Shown: piece by piece, positions 8,192 through 15,843 of the stretch
Numbering within the stretch: position 1 is the stretch's first letter
Layout: the number at the start of each line of letters is the position of its first letter
DNA from: Syntrophorhabdus sp. PtaU1.Bin058
Lineage (GTDB): Bacteria; Desulfobacterota; Syntrophorhabdia; Syntrophorhabdales; Syntrophorhabdaceae
DNA: 42,785 nt
Assembly: GCA_002067975.1 (NCBI GenBank)
Contig: MVRS01000236.1
Coordinates: 1-42,785, forward strand
Direction: 5' to 3'
Program-made: the position numbers and the translations under genes
The notes under the pieces: generated by a model
Database searches by the model: none
What the model was told of the DNA's origin: nothing
The model's input: the letters and a program-made list of their open reading frames with translations, nothing else

Positions 8192-9538
8192 ATGAGTGAT
8201 TCCAAGGTAACAAAAGAAGAGCTTCTTGCGAAGGCAAAGAAGCCGGCCCAGGACGCAATGAAGATGCATCCCTATTACAAGGGCAAGATAGAGGTGATAC
8301 CGAAATGCGTTATCAGGGACATCAAGGACTTTGCCATATGGTATACGCCCGGTGTTGCCGAACCCTGCAAGGATATTCAGCAGAACCCCGGAATGGTCTT
8401 CGAACATACGAACAAGGCAAACATGGTGGGGATCGTTACGGACGGGACCAGGGTGCTCGGCCTCGGAGACATAGGGCCCATGGCAGGACTCCCTGTTATG
8501 GAAGGAAAGGCGCTCCTTTTCAAGTACCTTGGCGGAGTGGATGCCTTCCCGATCTGTCTTGATACGAAAGACCCTGATGAATTCATCAAGACCGTCAAAT
8601 ACCTCTGCCCGACCTTTGGCGGGATAAACCTTGAGGATATCGAAAACCCTAAATGCTTCTATATCCTTGACAGGCTGCGTGCGGAAGCGCCGATCCCGGT
8701 GTGGCACGATGACCAGCAGGGTACCGCGGCAGTCACGCTGGCGGGGTTGATCAATGCCCTGAAGGTTGTGGGGAAGAAGATCGAGGACGCGAAGATCACT
8801 ATGATCGGGATAGGGGCTGCCAACGTTTGCATCACCAAAATGATCATTAAGGCCGGTGCCGATCCGAAGAAGTTCATCGTTGTCGACAGCAAGGGCATCC
8901 TTAACAGAAAGAGGGACGATATCAAGCCGACGCACAAGGAAAAGCTCGAGTTCTGCCAGATGACGAATGGAGAGAACAGGGACGGCGGTATGGAAGAGGC
9001 AATAAAAGGCCAGGACGTGGTCATTGCCCTTTCAAAGCCGGGACCGGATACTATTAAGAAGGAATGGATCAGCACCATGGCGGACAACGGCATCGTCTTT
9101 GTCTGCGCGAACCCGATACCGGAGATGTGGCCATGGGATGCAAAGGAGGCAGGGGCGCGGGTGGTTGCTACAGGGAGAAGCGATTTCCCCAACCAGGTCA
9201 ACAATTCCGTAGGGTTCCCCGCAATATTCAGGGGTACCCTCGATGTGATGGCCACAACGATCACCGACGAGATGTGTATCGCCGCCGCCGTCGAGCTTGC
9301 AAAGTGCGCGGAGGATAAAGGGCTCCGCGAAGATTATCTCCTCCCTACGATGGATGAATGGGAGGTGTTCCCGAGAGAGGCGGTAGCCGTTGCGAAAAAG
9401 GCAATGGAACAGGGGGTCGCGCGCCTGAAGATAGATGAGAAAGAGCTTTTCAGGATGGCCGAGATGAAGATACGCAGGGCGAGAGATGAGGTAGGCATAC
9501 TGATGGAGAAGGGGATTATCGCGCCTTATAAGGAGTGA
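8192..9538 (+). CDS. Malic enzyme (oxaloacetate-decarboxylating malate dehydrogenase)
   Basis: A 448-residue short-form bacterial malic enzyme, converting malate to pyruvate and CO2 with reduction of NAD(P)+. Visible are the YTPGVAEP block (substrate and catalytic Tyr region), VTDGTRVLGLGDIG, the metal-site region CLDTKDPDEF, PVWHDDQQGTA, and the nucleotide-binding GIGAAN. I start it at the ATG at 8192, preceded by GGAGGGGAGG; an in-frame TTG at 8174 lies upstream of that ribosome site. It is followed after 3 bases by fumarase alpha, so the operon carries fumarate to malate to pyruvate. Cofactor preference (NAD or NADP) cannot be told by eye. No phosphotransacetylase-like extension is present. 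Confidence 0.95.
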   Translation: MSDSKVTKEELLAKAKKPAQDAMKMHPYYKGKIEVIPKCVIRDIKDFAIWYTPGVAEPCKDIQQNPGMVFEHTNKANMVGIVTDGTRVLGLGDIGPMAGLPVMEGKALLFKYLGGVDAFPICLDTKDPDEFIKTVKYLCPTFGGINLEDIENPKCFYILDRLRAEAPIPVWHDDQQGTAAVTLAGLINALKVVGKKIEDAKITMIGIGAANVCITKMIIKAGADPKKFIVVDSKGILNRKRDDIKPTHKEKLEFCQMTNGENRDGGMEEAIKGQDVVIALSKPGPDTIKKEWISTMADNGIVFVCANPIPEMWPWDAKEAGARVVATGRSDFPNQVNNSVGFPAIFRGTLDVMATTITDEMCIAAAVELAKCAEDKGLREDYLLPTMDEWEVFPREAVAVAKKAMEQGVARLKIDEKELFRMAEMKIRRARDEVGILMEKGIIAPYKE

Positions 9539-9541
9539 GCT

Positions 9542-10381
9542 ATGAGAGAGGTTCATACAGACAGTATTATTGCTGCCGTGGAAAATCTGTTTATTGATGC
9601 CAACATCAATCTTTCCCAGAACGTTTTTGATGCATTGAACCAGGCCATAGAGAAGGAGGAATCCCCCGTGGGCAAAGAGGTGATCCGGGAACTGGTCACC
9701 AATGCGAACATCGCCAGGACAGAGCATATGCCCATATGCCAGGATACGGGTCTGGCCGTTACGTTCGTGGAGGTCGGCCAGGATGTCCATGTTGTTGGGG
9801 GTACCCTTACGGACGCAATAGCGGAAGGGGTGCGCCGGGCATACAAGAACGGCTATCTGAGGAAATCGTGCTGCGATCCCTTTTCGAGGAAGAATACCGG
9901 TGACAACACCCCCCCGATTATCCACACCCACATCGTACCAGGGGACACCATAAAGATCGTCGCGTTGCCCAAGGGCGGGGGGAGCGAGAACTATGGCGAA
10001 GTGCGGATGCTGGTGCCCTCCCAGGGGAAAGAAGGCGTGAAATCATTTGTCATCGATATGGTTACAAAAGGCGGGCCCAATCCATGCCCTCCGATCATTG
10101 TCGGTGTCGGGATAGGGGGTAATTTTGAGACCTCGGCGCTGCTTTCAAAGGAGGCGCTCATGGCGCCCATCGGTCAGAGGAACCCTGACCCGGCGATAGC
10201 GGCATTTGAACTGGAGATCCTTGACGCGATAAACAAGACAGGTATAGGGCCCCAGGGCTACGGCGGGACTGTGACCGCCCTTGACGTCCACATCAGGATG
10301 CTGCCCTGTCATATAGCGTCATTGCCCGCTGCAGTGAACATACAGTGTCACGCGCACCGGATCAAGGAGATAACCATTTAG
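9542..10381 (+). CDS. Class I fumarate hydratase, alpha subunit
   Basis: The 279-residue N-terminal-type subunit of the two-part, oxygen-sensitive [4Fe-4S] fumarase, which interconverts fumarate and malate in the cytoplasm. The likely cluster ligands are C66 (in PICQDTG), C182 (in PNPCPP) and C269 (in NIQCHAHR). The GGGSENYGE block is also typical. Tartrate dehydratase alpha (TtdA) is a close relative, but the malic enzyme neighbour favours fumarase. Translation is probably coupled to malic enzyme, with a 3-base gap. Confidence 0.94.
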   Translation: MREVHTDSIIAAVENLFIDANINLSQNVFDALNQAIEKEESPVGKEVIRELVTNANIARTEHMPICQDTGLAVTFVEVGQDVHVVGGTLTDAIAEGVRRAYKNGYLRKSCCDPFSRKNTGDNTPPIIHTHIVPGDTIKIVALPKGGGSENYGEVRMLVPSQGKEGVKSFVIDMVTKGGPNPCPPIIVGVGIGGNFETSALLSKEALMAPIGQRNPDPAIAAFELEILDAINKTGIGPQGYGGTVTALDVHIRMLPCHIASLPAAVNIQCHAHRIKEITI

Positions 10382-10430
10382 CCCGGGAGGTTAGAGGAGC
10401 AGAAGGCAAGAGGGGAAGAGAGAGGTATAT

Positions 10431-10982
10431 ATGGAGATAAAAAGGATTCAAACACCGCTTGACGATGGTGTAATAAACCAGTTGAAGGCCGGGGAAAAGG
10501 TCTTTCTGAACGGTTTCATCTTTACCGCCAGGGATTCTGCGCACAAAAGGTTTTTCGAGACACTCGACAGGGGCGAGGAACTGCCCTTTGATATACGCAA
10601 CCAGATCATCTACTACTGCGGGCCTTCTCCTGCGCCTCCGGGGAAGGTCATCGGGTCCTGCGGCCCGACGACAAGCTCGAGGATGGACGCATATGCCCCG
10701 CGGCTGATCTCGCTGGGGCTGAAAGGCATGATCGGCAAAGGGAAACGTTCGCAGGCCGTGAAAGATTCATTAAAACAATACAAAGCGGTCTATTTCGGCG
10801 CGACCGGTGGGGCAGGGGCATTACTCTCCAAAAGTGTTATTTCATCGGAGACCATCGCTTATGAGGACCTCGGACCGGAAGCGGTGGTAAAGCTTGGTGT
10901 ACAGGACATGCCCCTTTTTGTGATTAATGATATATTCGGAAATGATCTCTATGAAACGGGTATGCAGCAATATCGAAGATAG
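10431..10982 (+). CDS. Class I fumarate hydratase, beta subunit
   Basis: The 183-residue C-terminal-type subunit that pairs with the alpha subunit encoded 49 bases upstream. The IYYCGPSPAPPG and CGPTTSSRMD blocks are hallmarks of the family, and KGKRS and the FGATGGAGAL region follow. It starts at the ATG at 10431 after a purine-rich stretch with GAGAGG. Together the two genes replace a single-chain FumA/FumB enzyme, the usual arrangement in anaerobes and archaea. Confidence 0.94.
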   Translation: MEIKRIQTPLDDGVINQLKAGEKVFLNGFIFTARDSAHKRFFETLDRGEELPFDIRNQIIYYCGPSPAPPGKVIGSCGPTTSSRMDAYAPRLISLGLKGMIGKGKRSQAVKDSLKQYKAVYFGATGGAGALLSKSVISSETIAYEDLGPEAVVKLGVQDMPLFVINDIFGNDLYETGMQQYRR

Positions 10983-10998
10983 GCGATCCATATTTTTT

Positions 10999-11027
10999 TT
11001 GACATTTCAGGACAAATATTTTAAAAG
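10999..11027 (+). promoter_or_regulatory. Candidate sigma70-type promoter for the inositol operon
   Basis: A consensus TTGACA (10999-11004) is followed after 17 bases by TAAAAG (11022-11027), which matches 4 of 6 bases of the -10 consensus. The predicted start lies about 15 bases before the AGAGG ribosome site of the inositol-phosphate synthase gene. It suggests this gene pair is transcribed separately from the fumarase operon. Confidence 0.45.
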
Positions 11028-11050
11028 AAGAAAAATTACAAGAGGATGAA

Positions 11051-12142
11051 ATGCGAAAGATCCGTGTTGCCATAGCCGGCGTTGGTAATTGTGCGAGTTC
11101 GCTTATACAGGGGCTATATTATTATTCAAAGAAAAAGGACGGGACCATAGGGCTTATGCACTATGACATATGCGGCTACGAGCCCAGAGACATCAGGATC
11201 GTCGCTGCATTTGACATCGACAAGAGGAAGGTCGGGAGGCCCGTAGAAAAGGCCATATTTTCGGAGCCGAACTGTACCAAGACGATCGAGGAGAAGATAC
11301 CGCCAACGGGCGTGTCGGTCTCCATGGGGCACATCCTTGACGGTGTTTCGCCGCATATGCAGGACTATCCGCCTGAAAGGACCTTTGCCCCCTCCGGCGA
11401 AAAACCGGTTGACGTAGTCAAAATACTCAGGGAGAATGAGGTCGAGATACTGGTGAACTATCTCCCTGTCGGCTCGGAAAAGGCTGCCCGTTTTTATGCC
11501 CAGTGCTGTCTTGAGAGCGGGGTCAGCCTCATCAACTGTATCCCTGTCTTTATCGCATCCGATGCTTCATGGGCCGAGAGGTTCAGGAAAAAGGGGATAC
11601 CGGTTGTAGGGGATGACGTGAAATCCCAGATCGGCGCAACGATCATCCACAGAAACCTTGTCAAGCTGTTCCATGACAGGGGTGTCGCGATCGACAGGAC
11701 GTACCAACTCAACACGGGCGGGAATACTGATTTTCTCAATATGCTGAACAGGAAGCGGCTTGTTTCCAAGAAGATCTCAAAGACAGAGGCTGTGCAGTCT
11801 ATGCTCGACGTTCCAATGCCTCCTCACAATATCCACATAGGACCTTCCGATTACGTCCCCTGGCAGAATGATAACAAGGTCTGCTTTATGCGGATCGAAG
11901 GGAGGATCTTCGGCGATGTACCGATCAACCTCGAGATGCGACTTTCCGTAGAGGATTCACCGAACAGCGCCGGTTGTATGGTTGACGCGATACGTTGTTG
12001 CAAGGTGGCAAGGGACCGTGGAGTGGGAGGGGTACTCGAGTCGATATCGGCATATACGATGAAGCATCCTATAAAACAATACCCCGATGAGGTCGCAAGG
12101 GTAATGGTTGAAGAATTCATAAGGGGAGACAGGGAAAGATAG
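11051..12142 (+). CDS. ino1: Inositol-3-phosphate synthase (myo-inositol-1-phosphate synthase)
   Basis: A 363-residue NAD-dependent isomerase that turns glucose 6-phosphate into inositol 3-phosphate. The N-terminal Rossmann motif is AGVGNCASS (about 9-17); later blocks LVNYLPVGSE, GDDVKSQIGAT and NTGGNTDFLN are characteristic. Its length matches the short actinobacterial/archaeal group rather than the long eukaryotic one. Ribosome site AGAGG lies 5 bases upstream. It sits 9 bases before a CDP-alcohol phosphatidyltransferase, which supports use of the product for inositol lipid synthesis. Confidence 0.95.
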   Translation: MRKIRVAIAGVGNCASSLIQGLYYYSKKKDGTIGLMHYDICGYEPRDIRIVAAFDIDKRKVGRPVEKAIFSEPNCTKTIEEKIPPTGVSVSMGHILDGVSPHMQDYPPERTFAPSGEKPVDVVKILRENEVEILVNYLPVGSEKAARFYAQCCLESGVSLINCIPVFIASDASWAERFRKKGIPVVGDDVKSQIGATIIHRNLVKLFHDRGVAIDRTYQLNTGGNTDFLNMLNRKRLVSKKISKTEAVQSMLDVPMPPHNIHIGPSDYVPWQNDNKVCFMRIEGRIFGDVPINLEMRLSVEDSPNSAGCMVDAIRCCKVARDRGVGGVLESISAYTMKHPIKQYPDEVARVMVEEFIRGDRER

Positions 12143-12151
12143 GCGAACCTT

Positions 12152-12754
12152 TTGATAAGCTCAAAGATCGGCCATTCTCTTGATCCGGCAATCTTAAAGA
12201 TATATCGTTTTTTCTTCCGCAGCAGGATCATTGACCCCAACGCGTTGACGCTCTGCGGGACATTTTTCGGGTTCCTTTCCGCGTTGTCGATAGCATTTGG
12301 TTTTTTGATATCAGGCGGGGCTGCCCTCCTGGTATCGGGTTTTTTCGACCTCCTCGACGGGGCAATCGCACGGCAAACAAACAGGGTCTCCCTTTTCGGA
12401 GGGTTTCTGGATTCTGTCCTTGACCGCTATTCCGATCTTGCCGTGATGCTGGGTATCCTTGTGTTTTATTTAAACGGGAACGAGCGTGCCTATGCCGTTG
12501 TGACCTTTATCGCATCGATAGGCATAGCGATCATACCCTATGCAAGGGCGAGGGCGGAGGCCGCCTCGCTTACGTGCAGGTCAGGCTTCATGGAGAGGCC
12601 TGAGAGGATTATATTGCTGCTCATAGGTCTTTTTTCCGGTGTCCTGCATTATGCCGTTATTGTCCTTGCAGTCTTAAGCCACGTCACAGTGATCCAGAGG
12701 ATCATACATGTGAAGAGAAAAGCAGAAAACCAGTCGATAGTCGATAGTGAATAG
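12152..12754 (+). CDS. CDP-alcohol phosphatidyltransferase, likely phosphatidylinositol-phosphate synthase
   Basis: A 200-residue membrane enzyme of the CDP-alcohol phosphatidyltransferase family. The signature D-x2-DG-x2-AR-x8-G-x3-D-x3-D is intact (D66, D69-G70, A73-R74, G83, D87, D91). Several hydrophobic helices follow. Next to inositol-phosphate synthase, the likely reaction is CDP-diacylglycerol plus inositol phosphate giving phosphatidylinositol phosphate; di-inositol-phosphate synthesis is an alternative. The start is TTG at 12152 with no strong ribosome site, so coupling to the upstream gene is likely. The final residues (QSIVDSE) and the stop are encoded by TCGATAG/TGAATAG repeat units. 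Confidence 0.88.
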   Translation: MISSKIGHSLDPAILKIYRFFFRSRIIDPNALTLCGTFFGFLSALSIAFGFLISGGAALLVSGFFDLLDGAIARQTNRVSLFGGFLDSVLDRYSDLAVMLGILVFYLNGNERAYAVVTFIASIGIAIIPYARARAEAASLTCRSGFMERPERIILLLIGLFSGVLHYAVIVLAVLSHVTVIQRIIHVKRKAENQSIVDSE

Positions 12755-12958
12755 TAGATAGTGAGAAACCCATAGTCGTAAGGCGTGAGGCGATAAACTC
12801 CGTGAGGCGTAAATCGTAAGTCGTAAGGGGTGCAGTCCATATACGATATACGGTTATTAAAGGGGTGCCGCATTTGTCACGGCAAAGGGAATTGTTTCTT
12901 TTGTTTCGTGCTATCTACTATTCACTATCGACTGACGACTGTCTTTATGCTATCTACT
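12731..12958. repeat. Facing heptad arrays between convergent genes
   Basis: Plus-strand units TCGATAG (12734-12740 and 12741-12747), TGAATAG (12748-12754) and TAGATAG (12755-12761), then a TGAGAAACC cap, follow the phosphatidyltransferase gene and supply its stop. About 12772-12829 holds CGTAAG/GCGTGAG-type units. From 12911 to 12956 minus-strand arrays of the first family face the other way and supply the stop of ispG (TAGATAG on the minus strand, 12950-12956). The two arms can pair. The stretch between them (about 12830-12910) holds no gene I can support. Confidence 0.85.
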
Positions 12959-14015
12959 GCCTTAAGAGATTATAGATCTCTTCCTTCAGCACGTCATTGG
13001 CGATCTCTTTCGGGATGCCCGTCTTCACTACCTTGCCTTTGGCAAAAAGTACTGCCTTATTCATGCCGAAGGCAACACCTATATCCGCTTCCTTTGCCTC
13101 GCCGGGACCGTTTACTTCGCATCCCATAATAGCCACGTTGAGATGTTTGTCGAAGTAGTTTATATCCTTTTCGAACTCATCTACAATCTCTGTCAGATTG
13201 ACCTTGCAGCGTCCGCAGGTGGGGCAGGATATTATATTGATCCCTCTTTTTCTGAGTCCCATATCCCTCAGGATATGGTAGGCGGCGATGACCTCGTATA
13301 CCGGATTGCCGGTCAGGGAAACCCGGAGGGTATCGCCTATACCCTCGTACAGCAGAATACCCATCCCGATAGCGGATTTAATAACGCCCGAAAAAACGGG
13401 TCCTGCCTCTGTAACCCCGATGTGAAGGGGATAATCGGAGAGTTTTGAGAATTTCTTGTAGGCGTCAACGGTCTGAAAGATGTCCGATGCCTTTAATGAT
13501 ACCTTTAATTCCGTCCATCCTATGTCTTCGAAGAGGCCGATGTAATAGAGTGCGCTCTCCACCATAGCCTCTGCATTGGGTTTGTGATATTTCTTCAATA
13601 TCCTCTTTTCCACGGAACCTATATTCATCCCTATCCGCACAGGGGTTTTGGTGTCTTTGGCGCACAGGGCGACCTCTTTGACTTTCCTTACATTGTTGAT
13701 TGTTCCCGGATTGATCCTTATTGCGTCGATCCCCAATCGCATAGCCTTTAAGGCTATTTTATGATTGAAGTGGATATCCCCGATGATCGGGACATCGACC
13801 TCTTTTTTCAGAAAAGGTATGATCTTGCATGTCTCTTCCTGCGGCAGGGCGATCCTTACCAGTTCGCAGCCCGCCTTTTTCAACTCCCTTGTTTGGTTCA
13901 GTGTTTCCTGGAAGTTTTCAGGATTCGTTTTCAGCATCGATTGGACAACGATGGGGCTGTCGCCGCCGATGAAAACGTTTCCAATCCTGATCTTCTTGGT
14001 CTTCTTCCTTTTCAT
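12954..14015 (-). CDS. ispG: 4-hydroxy-3-methylbut-2-enyl diphosphate synthase
   Basis: A 353-residue [4Fe-4S] enzyme of the non-mevalonate isoprenoid pathway (also GcpE), making HMBPP from the cyclic diphosphate MEcPP. Visible are the N-terminal GGDSPIVVQSM block, the TIM-barrel segments VPIIGDIHFNH and RINPGTIN, and the cluster motif CPTCGRC (about 263-269). The conserved GCEVNGPGEA block follows. Length fits the short bacterial form without the plant-type insert. It has a good predicted promoter about 50 bases upstream. Its stop codon TAG is the first triplet of a TAGATAG repeat unit, so the repeat abuts the last sense codon. Confidence 0.97.
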   Translation of the reverse strand: MKRKKTKKIRIGNVFIGGDSPIVVQSMLKTNPENFQETLNQTRELKKAGCELVRIALPQEETCKIIPFLKKEVDVPIIGDIHFNHKIALKAMRLGIDAIRINPGTINNVRKVKEVALCAKDTKTPVRIGMNIGSVEKRILKKYHKPNAEAMVESALYYIGLFEDIGWTELKVSLKASDIFQTVDAYKKFSKLSDYPLHIGVTEAGPVFSGVIKSAIGMGILLYEGIGDTLRVSLTGNPVYEVIAAYHILRDMGLRKRGINIISCPTCGRCKVNLTEIVDEFEKDINYFDKHLNVAIMGCEVNGPGEAKEADIGVAFGMNKAVLFAKGKVVKTGIPKEIANDVLKEEIYNLLRQ

Positions 14016-14061
14016 AATATAAAAGAGTGTTTTGTTACAAGATCCCTGCCAACAGATGCAT

Positions 14062-14089
14062 TCTATACCCTGTCAATGCCCATTGTCAA
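14062..14089 (-). promoter_or_regulatory. Strong candidate sigma70-type promoter for ispG
   Basis: On the minus strand a perfect TTGACA (complement of 14084-14089) is followed after 16 bases by TATAGA (complement of 14062-14067). The predicted transcript start lies about 40 bases upstream of the ispG ATG. A second TTGACA occurs inside the spacer. The whole 14016-14354 gap is the divergent regulatory region of ispG and the decarboxylase operon; apart from the promoters I see no gene in it. Confidence 0.65.
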
Positions 14090-14253
14090 TGACATGTATC
14101 AATTTTTATTTCTATGATTACACGGAAAATATTTCAAGGGATTCTTCATGGAATACATGTAAAATTGAGGAAAAAGGCGGTACAAGGTAAAAGCATCCTG
14201 TATCGGTATCTTATGAATATTTAAGATAATCATAACTATGTTACAGATTTCAC

Positions 14254-14280
14254 TTGACTCTGCACCAACAGTGATATAGT
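14254..14280 (+). promoter_or_regulatory. Weak candidate promoter for the OadGB operon
   Basis: TTGACT (14254-14259) and TATAGT (14275-14280) are close to consensus, but the spacer is only 15 bases, so the match is tentative. It lies 75 bases upstream of the first small OadG gene, whose ribosome site is GGGAGG. Confidence 0.35.
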
Positions 14281-14354
14281 TATTTTGTCATCACGACACA
14301 AAGTAATGTGCATCAAACGTCTGAAGTATTCAATATATCTGGGAGGTGGCAAGC

Positions 14355-14489
14355 ATGATGGATAAATGGACCTTCGGAATGACTATGCTTGTGGTAGGCA
14401 TGGGCGGCACTATATGTACCCTTGTTATCTTCAGCCTCATTATGTCAGCGCTGAAGAAGATCTTTCCTTACAAAAAAGAAGAAGAATAA
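14355..14489 (+). CDS. Small OadG-like gamma subunit of a Na+-pumping decarboxylase, copy 1
   Basis: A 44-codon gene with an excellent ribosome site (GGGAGGTGG, 14341-14349). The product has one hydrophobic helix (about 7-33) and a charged C-terminal tail ending in KKEEE. Small single-helix gamma subunits of this type anchor Na+-translocating decarboxylases to the beta subunit, and the gene sits 17 bases before such a beta gene. Sequence identity in this family is low, so the call rests on size, topology and position. It lacks the long C-terminal His-rich zinc-binding tail of the classical Klebsiella gamma subunit. Confidence 0.75.
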   Translation: MMDKWTFGMTMLVVGMGGTICTLVIFSLIMSALKKIFPYKKEEE

Positions 14490-14506
14490 TTAAGGAGGGC
14501 TGAGAT

Positions 14507-15646
14507 ATGTTTGATGCTATGGTTGGCGGGTTATCTGGGCTTGTTGCAGGTTTCGTTCACCTCCACTGGTCTAATCTGGTGATGATGTGTATCGGGGGTA
14601 TCCTCCTTTATCTTGGTATCAAAAAGGATTTCGAGCCTTTGCTCCTTGTCCCCATCGGCTTCGGGTGTATCCTCGTGAATGTACCTCTTGCCGACCTTAT
14701 GGAGAAAGAGGGCTTTTTGAGAATCATCTATGATGCCGGTGTTATAACCGAGTTATTTCCTCTCCTTATCTTTGTCGGGATCGGCGCCATGACGGACTTC
14801 AGACCTGTGCTGGAAAACCCTTACACGTTCCTTCTCGGCGCGGCTGGACAATTCGGCATATTCCTGACGCTGCTCCTTGCCCTGGCATTGAATTTCCCTT
14901 ACAAAGATGCAGTAACGATAGGCATTATCGGGGCCTGTGACGGACCGACGGTTATCTATGTAGCATCGCAGTATGCGCAGCATCTGCTTGGCCCTGTCTC
15001 TGTTGCGGCATATTCCTACATGTCCCTTGTCCCTGTGCTGCAGCCGCCGATCATGAGGGTGCTGACCTCGAAAAAAGAGCGTGAGACGATCATGAAGACC
15101 CACCAGAAGACGGTTTCAAAGACTACAGCGATGCTTTTTCCTATAATCATTACGATCATCGGGGGTCTCATTGCTCCAAAGGGACTGCCGCTTTTGGCCA
15201 CGATCATGCTTGGAAACCTTATGAAGGAATCCGGCGCAGTGAGCAGGCTTACCAAGGCCTCCGAGAATGAGATCTCGAACATCGTTACTCTGCTCCTCGG
15301 CATATCAATCGGCGCGACGATGAGCGGCCCGGTGTTTGTCAAGCCGACAACAATAGTCATCCTCTGCCTGGGTCTTATTGCGATATGTCTTGATACGGTA
15401 TGTGGTGTGCTCTTTGGAAAGGTGCTGTATTATATAACCGGCGGCAAAGTGAACCCTCTCATCGGTGCTGCCGGCATTTCGGCCTTCCCTATGTCTGCAC
15501 GCGTTGTCCAGAAAGAGGGTCAAAAATATAATAGGAAGAGCTATCTCCTGATGCATGCGATGGGTGCAAATGCAGGCGGCCAGGTAGGTTCCGTAATGGC
15601 AGCGGCGGTTATGCTTTCAGTTCTGAAGGGGATGGGCATTATTTGA
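14507..15646 (+). CDS. Na+-translocating decarboxylase beta subunit (OadB family), copy 1
   Basis: A 379-residue integral membrane protein with about nine or more hydrophobic helices. It is the Na+ channel and decarboxylation site of oxaloacetate, methylmalonyl-CoA or glutaconyl-CoA decarboxylases. Family hallmarks are visible: KKDFEPLLLVPIGFG, the acidic motif in GACDGPTVIY (normally GGADGPT), NPLIGAAGISAFPMSARV and the final HAMGANAGGQVGS. Ribosome site AAGGAGG lies just upstream. The substrate cannot be told from the beta subunit, and no alpha or biotin-carrier subunit is encoded nearby. Confidence 0.92.
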   Translation: MFDAMVGGLSGLVAGFVHLHWSNLVMMCIGGILLYLGIKKDFEPLLLVPIGFGCILVNVPLADLMEKEGFLRIIYDAGVITELFPLLIFVGIGAMTDFRPVLENPYTFLLGAAGQFGIFLTLLLALALNFPYKDAVTIGIIGACDGPTVIYVASQYAQHLLGPVSVAAYSYMSLVPVLQPPIMRVLTSKKERETIMKTHQKTVSKTTAMLFPIIITIIGGLIAPKGLPLLATIMLGNLMKESGAVSRLTKASENEISNIVTLLLGISIGATMSGPVFVKPTTIVILCLGLIAICLDTVCGVLFGKVLYYITGGKVNPLIGAAGISAFPMSARVVQKEGQKYNRKSYLLMHAMGANAGGQVGSVMAAAVMLSVLKGMGII

Positions 15647-15705
15647 CAGAGAAGAATAAAGAACGGCCATAAGGTCCGGAGATTAATTGAAAAACGGAGG
15701 ATAAC

Positions 15706-15840
15706 ATGATGTGGGCAGATGCAACAAGAGTAGCTGTTATAGGGTTTTCCGTAGTATTTATCACGTTATTGCTTCTTGCGATCAGCGTAAGAATCATGAG
15801 TTTCGTATGCAGGCGGATCGAGAAGAAAGGGGGTAAGTGA
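15706..15840 (+). CDS. Small OadG-like gamma subunit, copy 2
   Basis: A second 44-codon gene with ribosome site CGGAGG and two consecutive ATG codons at the start, like copy 1. It encodes one helix (about 9-35) and a basic tail (CRRIEKKGGK). It lies 3 bases before the second beta gene. Apart from length and topology the two gamma proteins share little, so they look like old paralogues each matched to its own beta subunit. Confidence 0.75.
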   Translation: MMWADATRVAVIGFSVVFITLLLLAISVRIMSFVCRRIEKKGGK

Positions 15841-15843
15841 GAT

